Positions 1 through 14,090 of a stretch of DNA of 64,000 nucleotides are shown one piece after another. The number at the start of each line of letters is the position of its first letter. The first letter of the stretch is position 1. Origin of the DNA: Vanilla planifolia (lineage: Eukaryota; Streptophyta; Magnoliopsida; Asparagales; Orchidaceae); the NCBI GenBank assembly GCA_023846275.1, contig CM043875.1, positions 39,648,633 through 39,712,632 of the forward strand. The letters are read 5' to 3'. The notes below the pieces were generated by a model that saw nothing but the letters and a program-made list of their open reading frames with translations, was not told the origin of the DNA and searched no databases. A program made the translations under genes and the position numbers.

Positions 1-600
1 GTATATAATTTGAGCACTTCTTAAACTATTTTATGATAGGATATCATCAAGTCTTTATTTCTTAAATATAATTTATAGAGGATATTAAGTAGACATATTA
101 GATCATCACAATATATAAGTTAAAGTATTTTTTATCATCAAAATCAACTATTGGTTTTTGGCCTTATGTGGTTCAATAATAAATCTATGAGATTTTATTT
201 TACTATATACATGAAGAGATTTCAAAATTAATATCTCATTATGGATTTTATTATTTCATGTCCCTTTCAATAATTTAGGAGTTTTGTTGGCTTGATAATA
301 TTGATGTACTTTAAGATTTAAGGAAGAATGATTCATTTTTTATCCACTATATGTTATCTCACTATTATGATTCTTTGATGTTATGTCCAAGTGATACCTA
401 GTTTAGTTTAATTATAAGTTCAGAATAATATTAAAACTATAATATATAATTAATGTATCTTATATCTATAAATTTAAACTTTTGAGTTATTAGGTATTAA
501 TATAAATATATATTAAGCATAACATGTAACCTTAAATAATGAAAAGTTCCTTGAAAAGTGGTATCAAATCTATTCCATAATTCAATTAAGATCAAGTGAT
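1..600. other. AT-rich intergenic DNA, no gene seen
   Basis: No open reading frame with recognisable protein similarity was found on either strand. The sequence is very AT-rich with scattered stops in all frames. It is probably decayed repeat DNA, but nothing specific can be named. Confidence 0.6.
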
Positions 601-1260
601 AATGAAATGTTGATGGAGACAGTTTAATCAGCACAATATAGTATGGTCAATAGAGACAAAATTGTCAGTGTTGCATGGCATGGCTGATTAGAGCAATGGA
701 TTTGAAGTGCTAATGTTACGTTGATAAGATTGATGAGCTAATGTGGTGCATTGAAACTAGTAAACATGAAAAAGCTAATGTGACACTATATGGTAGATTA
801 AATAATAGAGCTAATATGACATGATAAGGCTGACTGAGTAATAAAACTAATATTGTCTAATAAAGTAAATTAATGAGATAGTGCCAACAGAAGCAGTGGA
901 ATCAATGGTGATGATTTTGATATAGTTGATATGATGATAAACTTGATATAGATTTAACTAATTAAACATGCATGACAAAGTTAATAATAATAGATTTAAT
1001 GACCATTGTTCAAGACAAGTTGCTATGATAATAAAGTCAACATAATTTTGGTAGAGAAGATGGGGTGATGAAGTTGACATATGAAACACAATAAATGGTG
1101 ATATTCTGATAGAGCTAATAGGTAGTAGAGTCAATCTAGTTCTAATCTTGATGATGTGCACAAACAATTTAATGATAATAATTCTAATGGACTTAACAAA
1201 GTAACAAAATCAATATGGTTCTAATAAGACAAGTAATATAGCCAACAAAGGTAAAATATT
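601..1260. repeat. degenerate minisatellite-like tract
   Basis: Variants of a motif such as GAGCTAATGTGACATGAT recur roughly every 30-45 bases (for example near 735, 773 and 808), mixed with TGATGATG-type runs. Copies are too diverged to fix a period by eye. The open frame on the minus strand at 958-1167 lies inside it and looks accidental. Confidence 0.4.
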
Positions 1261-2300
1261 TGACGAAGATAATTTTGTTGTTTTCAGACTAACATGATGG
1301 CTGGGTATAGGCGTGTGGCTTATGCTAGTGATGCTATCACTAGCTTACATTTGTTGGATGATTATGTGTGATTTCTAAGATTATACCAGTGAGGATTGAT
1401 ATAATGTTAGTTGATTGATGTGTATATGTGCAAAGATCCTCATTAGAAATCTTCTAATGAGTGAGTTAAGAAATGAATTATGAAAAAGAAAATTGAATAA
1501 ATAATTAAAGAATAAAGGTATAAATAGAAGAAAATATAAATGCAATTGAATGAATCATTTCTTTGTAACTATTTTTCAATTTATTATAGTTGATCTTTCT
1601 TACAAATATCATTTGTTGTTTGGTTAATAGTTTTGTTGTTATTTATATTCCTTATGTTATATTGTCTTGTTATTAATGATTTATCCACAAAATTTTTTAG
1701 ACTAATTCTTTATACTTATATTACAAGCCATCCAGGTTTACAACATCAAAATGAGGACCATACTAGGATTAAGGATTCATGTATGTAGTATGTGTTAGAA
1801 GGATATGTCATATGATTATAATATAATTAGATTTTGATGTTATTTGAAGTTGATGCACTACATGAGTAATGGGCGGTTTGTATTTTATATATCATATAGA
1901 TTGTTGCGAATTCTATGAATTGGTTGATGTGAATTGTGATTAAATTTTATTTGATGGTAAATTTTATTGCTTATATGATACAAGTTTTGAATATGTATGT
2001 GATGATAAATTATTGTATATAAAAAATAGATAGTTTATAGGGGAGATTTTGTTCGTTTGTTTTTTTTGAAATTATAAGTAATTTAATTGGATCTAAATAT
2101 TATAAAAAAAAATTTAAGATGAAATTGGTCTCATTTGTCACTCCATATCTAGACGATTTAGGTGGGGTGTGAGACTAATGGTGATGATTTGACAAGGTTG
2201 ATAGAGTGACATAGTTGGTAAGTTATGAATGAATCAATGAAATAATTCAAAATTTTGTTATATATAATATATTATAAATCATGAGATTAAGCTAATAAAG

Positions 2301-2301
<1 letters not shown>
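1261..2301. other. AT-rich intergenic DNA with an LTR-like TATA motif
   Basis: No gene is seen. A TATAAATAG motif lies at about 1519-1527 and is followed by T-rich sequence, as in the promoter part of plant LTRs, but no paired LTR, primer-binding site or coding remnant could be tied to it. Confidence 0.35.

Positions 2302-2389
<88 letters not shown>
2302..2389. repeat. (TA)n microsatellite
   Basis: An uninterrupted TA dinucleotide run of about 88 bases. Such runs vary in length between individuals, and the assembled length may not be exact. Confidence 0.95.
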
Positions 2390-2392
<3 letters not shown>

Positions 2393-5255
2393 TATATTGA
2401 AGTTAATTTTTTAAATTATATGTTATTGATTAAACTATTAATATCTTAAAACTATCTCAAGAAGCATGCCATAATTTAAATAAAGTAAAAAATATTTGAG
2501 TATATCATTAGAAATGGTTATTTAAAAGAAATTTAATGTTATTGAGTTTATAATTTTTAGATGTCTGGATAATTATTTATGAATTTTAAGTAAAATGATG
2601 TAAATGCAAATTCTTTAGTTATTAAAGGGTATTTTCATATCTCATCTCGACTGATCAATATAATCTGATAAAATTACATCTAGTGTATAACTTTATCATG
2701 TAAATTAAATATAACAACATAAGATTGAGGATAAAATCTAATTAAAATAAATGAGGGAGCCATGTCAATCTTAAAACATCAAAATTAATAAAATAATAAT
2801 ACATAGTATACAATTATCATAAGGTATGAAAAGTTGAATATAATGCTAGTACAATACTTTGAGGATAAAATACAATTGTTTTAACATACATAAAATATCT
2901 TTTAAACTCATAAAATATATTAGCTCTTATCTTAAGGTCCTAAATTATAATATAAGGATCCTTAACTCTATGAATATCAACATTCTCTCTTGTAATATAA
3001 GTAAAAATAAGCATGATTTGATCAATAAGCAAACTACTAGCTACATATAATAAAACAATATAAAAGAATAATAATTTAGCTAAGAAATAAGAATAGAATG
3101 ATAAATAATATAATCCATGATAATTTGTATAAAAAAGTACAGTATCAATGCATCTATACTATGTATCTCACCCATATATATACATACTTATCATATAATA
3201 TTTTCATATATCACTCATAATATATCATACTTTTCTTTCTTTTTAATTTTAATTTCATTTACTAAGTTTTTATTTCTTTAACTCCTTTTTTTATTTCACA
3301 CTTTCTTTTCTATTATTAGGTTTAGACTTTTTCTATGATTCCTATACTAACTCTTTAAGATCTTATACCATATCTTATCATCACTAAATCTAGCCACTAG
3401 CATACCATAACTATACCATGACATTAAAAGGTGAAGTATATCTCATCATTACTGAGCCATCAAAACTTATTGCCAACTTCAAGTGCTAATAGGGAAACGA
3501 GGCATCTAACTTTTCACAACTTCATCTTTAAGTACTCACAACATCATCACATAGTTGTTGCCTCTATAACCAACATCATATGTTGAATAAGGAACTAGAC
3601 CACCAGCATGTCAGAGCCCCATCTTTGAGTGCCCATGACACTAAGTGCTACATTAAGTTTAAACCTTTGACTTGTCATGTTATATCGATAGCAAGGGCGA
3701 ACTATATCTCATATAAATCATCTATTAATTTATTGTATGATAAGGTCATCTTTCTTTTTTTTGTTTCTTTTTCTTTTATCATATCATATGTTCTGATTTA
3801 TATTAATGTCTACATACAAACAAAAACATATGCAGGCACACATACACACATATAATTAATAATAGAACATTGTAATGAAATCAGAATATATGTAAAACTA
3901 TCATGCAAGTGCTCAAATTATCATGTATTTGACAATAATAGGCATGGAATTTAACAACCAACTTGCATCATCGTTACTATGTTTGCTTAGGTGACGACTT
4001 AGAGAAGTTTCTTCCATAATTTTTTCTTTTCTCTTATCAACTCTTCTCATTTTTTGCACACATCATAATACCTCTTGTCAATAACAAGTCATTTATTAAT
4101 TCATAATAAAACACTTTTTAGACTATCCTTAACAAACAACTCACTTTTATATTTTTTATCACATTGTATAGACTATCCTTATCATATTATATGATCCAAA
4201 TTTTACACTAGTCTGACGAAGGATCATATAGGCGATGTTTGATACCATGAATTGATCATTCACATATTACTCTTTCATTCAAGTACAATCTATAATAAAT
4301 ATCTTACTTTATAAGGAGTTAGACTTACAATATGTTCTTAGCTCTCATTAATTTAACATACTAATCTAATGCTCATTTTGTACTTATTAATCTATAATTG
4401 TTATTTAAATGTGTAAGGATCAAACAAATTATCTGGTATAAACTTTTCTTAAACTGATATTACTAATTTGATATGTCTGTCGTACATGTACGATTCATAG
4501 TAACCACTACATTGTACATGGTATTAGCAGCATTAATGCTAGATTTTTTATTGATGATTGTACTAGTTTAATCCCTATCATACTCATACAATAAAATTTT
4601 GATAATTCTTTTCACACCAATCAAATAGCTCTTGTTAGACAAACAATTAAGGATATCATCTTTGTATGATTATTACAATAGGAAAAAACAATAGCCTCTA
4701 AACATCAAAGAATTCAATCCAACTTATAGATTTCCATTCCTTTGTATTCTAAACAACCCAAAATTGATTTTTAATAAAATTCAAGGAAAACCTTACCTTG
4801 TGTTGTGATTCCTACAATCCAAGCTAATATTCCTTTCTTTTTTGACAAACTTTGCTTCCTTCTTGATTTTTTTATTTTACTTAAAGGATAGGTTGGGTTG
4901 CTTTCTCCTTTCCTTCTCTTCTTGCTTTCTTCTAAAGTTTTCAAATACAATAATTGATTTTCATTTTAAGAGTGAGAGCTTATCCTCTTATTAAATAAGA
5001 GGATTAAATTAATATATTTTATTCATTATTTTGTTGAAAATTTGTAGAAGTTTGAAATATCCTTTAAAAAATATAAACTACATATTTGTAAATTTCTCAT
5101 GATGAGAGCTTCACAATGTATGATTAATATGAGATTCAATCATTATCAACATCGCATGCTTCAAAGCACTCTCAAGTTAATATAATTCTAAGTTTCAGAT
5201 CTACAACACATATATGTAATACATAAAATATGTTTTTAAAGAATAAATTAAGTGG
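2390..5255. other. AT-rich intergenic DNA, probable retrotransposon debris
   Basis: No gene is supported. The open frames at 2859-3050 and 3580-3855 (plus) have no recognisable domain. The 4.3-5.2 kb part lies downstream, in minus-strand sense, of the gypsy integrase remnant at 5.26-6.11 kb and may hold its decayed 3' LTR, but LTR ends were not identified. Confidence 0.45.
4231..4252 (-). other. possible retrotransposon primer-binding site
   Basis: Read on the minus strand, this segment gives CATGGTATCAAACATC, similar to the TGGTATCAGAGC primer-binding site complementary to initiator tRNA-Met in plant LTR retrotransposons. The flanking LTR and gag are not recognisable, so this rests on a single short match. 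Confidence 0.3.
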
Positions 5256-5259
5256 ATTG

Positions 5260-6110
5260 TTATAATCTCCTCATCTTATAAAAATTTTATTCTAAAATTT
5301 AAAACAATTATACATAGAAGACATCATGCGCACTTGATATTTTAGGAGGTAATACAACTTAGTCAAATCATACTCTTTCTAATATCTAAAAAAATTCAAT
5401 ATATTTGGATTTCTATTTGTTGACTCTTACCAAATCTAATTACCTCTTTAAGGGACTCATTTTAAGAAATATATACTCTCTTTTTTGGAATTTAAAGTTT
5501 ATATGACTTTCATCAAAGTATTTCTCTTGTTGATTCTAAGTAGTTTAAATCTTGTCTCTTATTATTTTGATTTTTCTAATGGCCTCATCAACAAAGCCAA
5601 ATCTAATAATTATTTCTTTTTAATCTCAATCTAACATAGAAGAGATAAATTCTTCCTTTCATATAAGACTTCATAAGGAGCTATGCTAATACTAATATAA
5701 AAACTATTATTATATACAAACTTTACAAGGTACATGATATTCTCAATCACCCATAAAATTCAATACATAGAGTCACATCAAATATTCTAGAGTTTTAATT
5801 ATTCTCTCATCCATCAATTTGAGAGTGGAGTGTAAATTTTAGCTAAGTCCCAAAACCCTTATGCACTATCCTCTAAAATTGAAAGGTAAATTAAGGATTC
5901 TTGTTGAAGATGACTACTAAATACCATGTAATCTCATAATTTGCTATGCATATAATTGGGCAAATTTTTTTATAGAATGGTGGTCCTAATCACTATGAAG
6001 TGTATAGATTTTATCAATTTATCAATAATTACCCAAGCAAAATCATGCCTTATAGGAGACTATGATAATATAATAATAAACTCTATAACTATGCATTCCA
6101 ATTTCTAATT
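5260..6110 (-). mobile_element. Ty3-gypsy integrase remnant (decayed)
   Basis: Minus-strand translation, with frameshifts and stops, shows the usual order of a gypsy integrase core and C-terminus. Around 6060-5990 it reads RHDFAWVIIDKLIKSIHFI, matching the conserved start of the catalytic core. Around 5710-5640 it reads FVYNNSFYIS then IAPYEVLYERK, matching the conserved YNNS...MAPYE.LYGR block. Around 5510-5430 it reads FKFQKREYIFLK, matching the segment before the C-terminal domain. No continuous frame remains, so it is non-functional. The part upstream of the core (RT, RNase H) was not convincingly found. Confidence 0.8.
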
Positions 6111-6599
6111 AAAAATAGATAATTGTTACAATAACCTACTAGGTTTTTATTATTTACCCTCAATCTATTGGTATATAAAATATCTCTTCACCTATTTTGT
6201 CACATATATTTTTAATCTAGGACACCAATAATGTTATTTTAATTCTTGATATATTTTATTACTCTTTGAATGGATAATATATTTAGAATTATGAGCCTTA
6301 GATAAAAACTACTATTTGAGCTACTAATGAGTATGTATACTCAGTGACATAGTAGCATCTAGTACATCACGTAAAATTTTACTTGGAGGCATACTAGTCC
6401 TATTTGGACCCAAAGTCATGCAAAGATTAACTTTTTTACTTCTCATTAATCATTACCATTATGAGGGTCAATTATAGTTAACTCTTATTTATTACATATT
6501 TAATTTATTTTTAATATTTTGTCAAATTATTTACTTCTATAATTTTGTTTTATTTATTTGAAAAATAATTGATAGTTTTTTTTGGATATTTTCATCTTT

Positions 6600-7709
6600 A
6601 AATTCAGTATTGGTCATCCATTTAATAATCTTGTAATTCTATTGATGCGAATTTTGGTTGAAAAAATGACTTAAAAAAAGCTTAAAATGAGTTTTTACTT
6701 GTTTTCATAGTCATCCACTGTCATTACCACGGCCAAATAGTCATAGCTATCTTATGCATTGACCTACGTGGCAAGCTCAACCCTCACTGACCCCTTTCTA
6801 ACTTATGGACTCGCTTGACCCATGACAACTTATCTATCTATGTCAACCCATTAACACGAGCAGACCAAATCAGCAATGTGCCTAACCAAAAATATGAGCA
6901 TCAACCCATCAACTTGCACTAATTTGCTTCGATCCACATCGACCTAACAACTAGTCCCAAGATGTCACATGCATCTCCACACAAGCCATTCATGCCACGC
7001 ACCACCCGTAGTCTTACCGTTCATCGTTGTCACTACTGAAACACATATGGCAATTTGGGAATGACTTATGGTAATAAATTTTATAGGTTTTAAATCAATT
7101 TGTTCGACAAACTTTAAAATATTTATTTTGCTATTTGTGATAACTTTTGGAATACTTAAATGTCATTTAGAATTTCAAAAATAAGTCTTTTAGTATTTCA
7201 AAATAATATTTTATATTTCTAAGTTAACAAATTTTTTATACTCTTGAGATCTCTATAAATAGGGATGCCCATCATGTTGTAAGTGAAGCTTTTGAATGAA
7301 GTAATAAAGTGCTGCTGCCAAGCTTGTGTGTTATGAGTATATTGTTTGCAAACAATCCGATAGTGTAATTCTGAAGATGTCTTAGGATGATTAGTAAGAG
7401 GCTTAAAAGAAGAGATCCCAACCCATTATCTAATATCTAAAAAAATATTAAATTATCAAAAAATCCTTAGTTATTTTATTTCATATTTTAGAAATTTTAT
7501 TCTTGGTATCCAACTCTCTTCTTAGTGCTTGTGATTGTGTGAATTCTTGTTTGGCTTTCTATAAACTCTATTTATGTGTGTACCTTGTCACTTTATCACC
7601 AATATGAGTACTTGGGTGTGTATTGTTAAAGTCAAGTTTTCTTTAGGTTAAGATCCCTTATATTCAAAATCAATATAAATCCTTAGCTACTAAAAAAATT
7701 CTTACATCA
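6600..7709 (+). mobile_element. probable 5' LTR of a Ty3-gypsy element
   Basis: The right edge is fairly clear: the sequence ends in CATCA and is followed within three bases by a primer-binding-site-like TTTGATATCAAGC (7712-7724). A promoter-like TCTATAAATAGGG sits at 7252-7264, a normal distance inside such an LTR. Gag coding debris follows on the same strand from about 8.3 kb. The left edge was not located and 6600 is only a rough guess, and no matching 3' LTR was found, so the element is probably truncated. Confidence 0.5.
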
Positions 7710-7711
7710 AC

Positions 7712-7724
7712 TTTGATATCAAGC
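7712..7724 (+). other. retrotransposon primer-binding site (tRNA-Met type)
   Basis: TTTGATATCAAGC followed by ATGGTTAG differs only slightly from the TTTGGTATCAGAGC...GGTTAG primer-binding context of plant gypsy and copia elements. It sits directly after a CA-ending LTR candidate and upstream of gag debris on the same strand. Confidence 0.55.
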
Positions 7725-8299
7725 ATGGTTAGATTTAGAAATTTGCATACTTTTTAATTTATCTCAAAATAGTCATCCTTTAATTTTGAGCATTGTTTTT
7801 AATTTTTAGAATTTACTAAAAAATATATTACAAATATATTAAAAAAAATCTTATTTCATATTTGGTACTATAACCTCTCTTTAATCATATAGTTTCTTAA
7901 TATTACATTTCAAGATTTACTTGTTTTCTTTTTTTATGATCCCAAATTAAAAACTTTATTTTCAACCTAATAGTTTATGAACATTATGCTCAAAATATAA
8001 TATAAAATATTTGATTCTTAACCATCATAATAAATCATAGACTTAATAATACAATATACAAGTCTAGAACTAACTCATTTGTTGTAAGATCTAAGAGCAA
8101 TCTTAAAAATATGCTTAGACTGATTGAAACAATATAGAGATATTAGGTAAGCTAGAACCCATAGATCAAGTAAGTTTATGACAAGTGACTTCGAAGTTGG
8201 GGAAATGTCCTATGAAAATTAACCTAACCAACTAGAATATCAACCTAGGTGTTGAGCTACTCCACAAACCAATGATAACAGACATGGTAAAAATGATGA

Positions 8300-9800
8300 T
8301 TTTTAGATTAACATGGTTAAAATAGAAACCCTTATATTTGATGGTAGTTTAGATTCTAAAAAAATCAAAATTAAGAAATGAGAATATAATATTATTTTGT
8401 TCACTCATTAGAAAAGTGATATCTTGACGAAGATCAACAATTACCTCGATCATGAGAAGAACTTAAGAACGAGCTAGATATGTGCTAACCTCTTATTCAG
8501 ATAATTTTTTGGATAAATGGTAGTGTTTATCCTAAGGTTCAAAGACTGTTAATGAGTACATTACTAAATTTAAGAATTATATGCTTATATGTGGTGCATA
8601 ATAGCAAAATCAAATAGTATTATCTCAATTTTGAGTTGAGCTTAGAGAGTCTATTCAAACTAAGCTATACTTGAGAAATATTACTAGTTTAAAAAAGGCA
8701 TATAAAGTGACCTGTCATGTAAAAAAATTTAGAAAATCGATTGCTCATAAAAGTGAGATTCTTTCATCCACTTCCCTTTCTCAAACTCATACCACCACTT
8801 CCATTATTCCTAATACTTTTATGCTACAAGCAACCTACGCCCCCCTTCACTCATTCCACCAACTCATCGAATTCAACCCTTAAACAAACCAGGTACCAAT
8901 TCTAAAGTTAAGTGTTATCGTTGTCATGGGAGAGGATATGTTATAGCTTAGTACCCTAAGAGAGCTCTATACATAGATAGAAGAAAGTATTAAAGTTGAG
9001 AAAAAAGAGATTATATAATCACATAGAATATTGAAGAAGAATTATAAGTACTAGGTGAAAGTCTTTGTTATATTAGACCACTCTAACTATTATTAGATGT
9101 ACTTTGACTACACTATGACTATCTAATGATTGGTGATGAACTAACATCTTTAATATCTTCATTAAAATTAAAGGCCAACCTTGTATGATTGTCATAAATA
9201 GTGATAGTTATATCAATACAATAGCATAAAGTATTATTAAAAGGATAAGTTTAACACTTACAAACTATTTCCACCTTTACATTATATCTTAGATTGACAA
9301 AATCTTAATTTTCATAAAACAAAAGTATTGAATTTCTTTAAAGTTTGGTCAATATTTTGAGAACTTATGGTATGATGTTATTCCAATATAAGTAGATAGT
9401 CTTATCTTAAGAAGAACTTAGTTATACAATCGAGATGCTATCTTAAATGAAAAGCCAATACGTGCACCTTTATATATGAAGAAAAGAATATCATATTATA
9501 CCTTTCCCCTTTCTTGAAAAAAAATTAAATCAAATACTCCAAAAGAAAATGATGAAAGAAAAAAAATGCTTAGTATCATTTCACTAAGATTGAGAGGGAT
9601 ATAACCAATTATGAGATTATCTGGTTTGTGATAGTTAAGAAACTTAGTACAAATATAAAAACTCCATTACCTACCACCCAACCTTGGTTAAAAGAATTTA
9701 AAAATATATTTCTTGATGACTTACAAGATAAACTTCAATATTTGAAAGATATTTAACTCATTATAAATCTAGTTTCTAATACTTTTACTACACATTACAA
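8300..9800 (+). mobile_element. Ty3-gypsy gag-protease remnant (decayed)
   Basis: Plus-strand reading with stops and frameshifts shows a gag core around 8530-8740 (VNEYITKFKNYMLICG, later SIQTKLYLRNITSL), then a decayed zinc knuckle at about 8908-8975 reading CYRCHGRGYVIA, stop, YPKRA, where the last His/Cys ligands are lost. Near 9180-9240 it reads QPCMIVINSDSYINTIA, matching the protease-like segment normally written as IIDGGSCTN in this group. Near 9680-9760 it reads WLKEFKNIFLDDLQDKL, the linker before reverse transcriptase. RT itself is not seen, so the element is broken or deleted after this point. Confidence 0.75.
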
Positions 9801-12800
9801 AGTAAAATTATCACTATAAATAAAACTTTGATTCTTATCAATTTATGATGATCATATTTTGCTCCCACTCTCTCTCAAGATAGCCAATCAATATCTTTTT
9901 AGTTTACTTGGTTATAATAAAAATCTCATTTATTAGTTATATATTTCATATTTTATGTATTAGATACTCTATTTTTAAGTATTAATTAATATTAGTATTT
10001 GGTTAATTCTTTTAAGGTAATTCTTAATCTTATAACATATAGGCCACTAGTCATCATCACAATAGCAATTATCATTCATAGGACATACTAGTCACTTGTT
10101 ATTTATATAATAATAAATCTCAATCATGTGATACACTAACTATTAGTTTCAAAAGAATAAAAAATTTTAGTTAAATAACTTTCAAGTCATTAAAATCATT
10201 CTAATTAGTCCATTGGTGAGTTTCACTTCTTTATTTCACGTGTTCTAGTTTCAAAATTACAAAGTATACAAATAGATATATTTAATATATACAACATATG
10301 ATGTATCATACTTATATATTTTATAACATGATAGTTATATTCACAAAATAGTATCTCAATCAATACAAAAATATATATAATTGTATAACATGCTTATACA
10401 TTTAAGGTCTCAAAACTACTACTTTCTTCATAGTTTAATAAATTTAGCCATAAAGCTTCACAAGGAATGTGTAGGATTATTATGCCAGGACATGCTTTAC
10501 AATTTAATATTATAGTAATTGTAAGCATATAAATTATTGTTAAAATACTTATTTTGAAGTTTTCACATTTCTCATGCTTGATCTTGATTGATGTTCAAGA
10601 ATGCACAAACTCACTTTATTAATAAGTTTTTTTTATTATAATTTATCTTTTTTTCTTTTTTCTTTCTTCTTCTTACACTACATCTTTTCATGGGTTTGAA
10701 CTTTCTCAAATCCTAAAATCCTAAAGGTTGTTAGCTAAAACCTCACATATATCTAGATATGAAGTAAACACTTAATTATGTTTGGGATTAATAAGCTTTA
10801 CTTAGAGATTTGGAGATTGAAAACTTAAAATGCAAAACAACAATTCTCTACGTTTAAAAACTCATGACAAGCTTGCTGCTACCACGTCGACCTCACCATT
10901 GAAGTTAGTTTCTTTTTCCTTATGATGATACTAAGGGAAAACATAGGTGACATGCCTTTGTCATCGATAAAAGCTAAATTCCTCAATTTTGGTTGGTTTT
11001 TGTGAGAGAGAAGTCACAAGAATGTACAAGATCAATAAAAAATGTTGGTTCTGAAGATCTCACAATTATGGATTTTTTGTAGGTATATAAATAAATAATT
11101 AAATTATTAATTTATTAAATTTCATATTAATCCTCTTTTTCTTAAAAAATTGTAATATTTTGAAATAAATTTTGATTAAGATGAAATAATAATTTTTGAA
11201 ATCATCTCATCAAGTTCTATCTAATTTTAGATTTATTTTTTATATTTTTGAATATTTTATTTTTAGAAATTTGGCATGTTTTATATGATAGTTTGAATCA
11301 TATTAGCCTCAGAGATTCAAGATGTTATGCATAGTTATAACTAATTCTCTTTATATGTGTGTTATTCTAGTATCCTCACTTAAAATCTTAATTTATTATC
11401 CAATCATGGGCTTTGATATCACCTAATTATTGTATCATTGATTCTTAGTCATGATAATTTGTTTAATGATAATAAATTATAAGTATTTTTATTGAGTTTG
11501 TTTAAGTAATATTTTTTTTTATTTTAGATGACAAATGCTTATATTCGTGAGAGAACTAAAGAACAAAAGAAGTAAATATGAAATCTCATAAAGATTATCT
11601 TAATTGGAGTGACAAACTACAAAAATGTATATTTTAAATTTAATTTTAGTTATTTTAATTTTATTTTAATTAGAATGTTAAGTTTAATTAAAATTTTTAT
11701 TACATGACACACAAAATAAATTAAAATTAATCATCTTAAAAAATATTTAGGTTTTTTAATATATTTGATCTATATTATATTGATTATTATTTTATCTTAA
11801 TTCTATCTTTAAAAATCTTAATTAACTTGTTAAAAAGTTATATTGTTGTAATACTAATTAAATATTAAAATTTTAAACTTACCTAACTTGTTAATATTTT
11901 CACTATAATAATGCATTTGGTCAAGGTAATAAATCCTGAACCCTATTCAATATAGCTAACATGTTTCATAATTAATCTCAAAGTCGGATGAAAGTGTGTC
12001 AAATCGAGTAATTAGTCCCACATCTGTAATTCAATTATAAAACTACACTAGTAACATGAGTAATCACTTCTTAAATGAACTAAAGGACAACCAACCCCAA
12101 AATCACGTTATATTTAAAGAGTACAAAATATATTATAAAAAGAAATCATAAATAGAAATATAACATGTGAGACTAAAACAAAGACTTTTTCTACATGATT
12201 GACTTCCAAATTCTAGGAGTAACTAGAGCAATCTGATCGCATAATTTTGTGATCAAATGTTCTTGATCTTATCTGCTTTTATATAATGCCTAGTTATATC
12301 CTCCATTTGATCATGCCAATGTGTGATCGCACGATGCATATTTATTTCACATGTAAGGTCTAAATCTAGTCATCCGATCACGATTCAGATCTAACGGTTC
12401 TAATAAAATCATATTTCTAAACCTCACCAATTGTTTGTAATCTATCCGATCATGCATTTTTCTCCGTCAAGTGGTCACAGACACTTCTGATTGAGCGGCT
12501 CCTACACAACAGTTCTTTTATCCATTATTTCGAATAGTTAAAAATAGTTATTTAAATAATATTTTTAAATTAAAATACACTAATGTTAGCGAAACTCTAA
12601 TGGCTAATTTTCCTATTTTGTAAGTAATTTTATCTAATATAAAATATTTATAAATAAGAAAATTTTTTAATGAAAGTAGATTGATAAATGTTTATGTAAT
12701 CTAAAAGCAAAATTTAAGCCATGACTTTCAATCCATTAACAACACGTGTTTATTGTCGCTTCCATACAAGTTGGGATTACTATCAATGATTCTATATGAT

Positions 12801-14090
12801 TAATATAATTTATTTGAAAAAACTTAAGATTATATGTTATTAGATATTCACTTACATATATATGTCATATCTAATTTGAAACTTTATAAGATATAACTTA
12901 ATATTTCATGGATGAACAGCGGGCTTATTTGTAATTTATTTGCATTAATGCAATTCTCTTTTATTTATGTTTTTAGTTTATTATTGCTTTTGTAGTACAT
13001 TGAATTTTTCTCACATTTTCATTCAATATTTTTTATATATTTACAAACTAATGTAAAATATGAACAAATAAGTACATGACAATTCTCTTATATGCAGTCA
13101 AAGTTTTTTTTTTAAAAAAAAAATAGTGACTTTGGTCCAATTTGCGAGTTCGAACTCCAAACAAAACTTTAATTTAGTTTATTAACATAGCTTGGGATGC
13201 CGTTCCCAACCTACATAAAGACATGGATTAAATAAGAATATAATATCTCTATATCTGATATTATCAACAAATCATCTTATTTGACTTTTAAACAATGAAT
13301 TAATTAAATAAAAAATAAAATTAAAAGCTTTTCCATAAATATTGTACACCGTAGATCTCATGAATGATTGGGAATCCATCGAGACCTTGTTTTAAAATCC
13401 TGTTTTTGTTTAAATAATTTTTTATTTTGTAAACAAATACTTTTTTCAATATTATTTGAAAAATATTTTATAATTTTAAAAAAATAAAAAGTAATATAAA
13501 AGACACCAAAAATAATTTTAAATTAAAATCATAACTCTACTCTGAAATTTGTAATAATAACATTTCGACTTCGATGTAAAACGCTGCATATATTAGCATA
13601 CAACAAAAGTCAATATTATATTAAAAGTTTATAGAAAGAAATATTTTTTTAAATAATAAAAATATAATATTTACTAGTATTAAGAAATTATTTTTTTTTT
13701 TTTTGTAAACTTTGATAAGAGCTCATGGAGGATATGTCACTACCAATTATGCAGAAGTTTTTTAAAAGAATATTTTTAAACATTATTTAATGTTTTGGCT
13801 ACAATGATTAGAACCTAAAAATTAAAAAAAATAATAAATTTGCCTCTGTTAAAAAATTCACGAAACTTATGTCAATTAAATATATGTTTTAATTGTAAAA
13901 TCATGGATGGAAAGTGAACAAATTAGTGGATTTTATATAGAAATTATTTTATCAATAAATTCGATGACAATTACTAGCGGATATCATGTAAGCTTTGCCT
14001 GATTTTAATACTCGGAAAAAGTCAAAAAGATTGGCAAAAAATAATATTAAAAAATAATATTAATAATAAAATAATAATTAATATTGACTT
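9801..14090. other. AT-rich intergenic DNA upstream of TPK
   Basis: No gene or long open frame is seen. One LTR-like segment lies at about 12.09-12.54 kb and is listed separately. The final 100 bases before the potassium channel gene change abruptly from AT-rich to a CT- and CG-rich leader. Confidence 0.55.
12090..12540 (-). repeat. LTR-like dispersed repeat, copy A
   Basis: Read on the minus strand, this segment contains GATCATGATCGG-type motifs, then TTAGTCTCACATGTTATATT, then TATAATATATTTTGTA. The same order (TTTAGTCCCACATTATAG, then TATAATATTTTTTGTA) appears on the plus strand at 37.07-37.13 kb. The pair looks like two decayed copies of one LTR family in opposite orientation. Boundaries are approximate. 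Confidence 0.35.

Noticed and set aside
12015-12040. GTCCCACATCT followed by TTATAA as an snRNA promoter
   Set aside because: The spacing of about 10 bp is wrong for either Pol II or Pol III snRNA genes and no RNA body follows.
13140-13165. GCGAGTTCGAACTCC as a tRNA or SINE box B
   Set aside because: The motif is a palindrome with no box A at a proper distance upstream and no tRNA fold.
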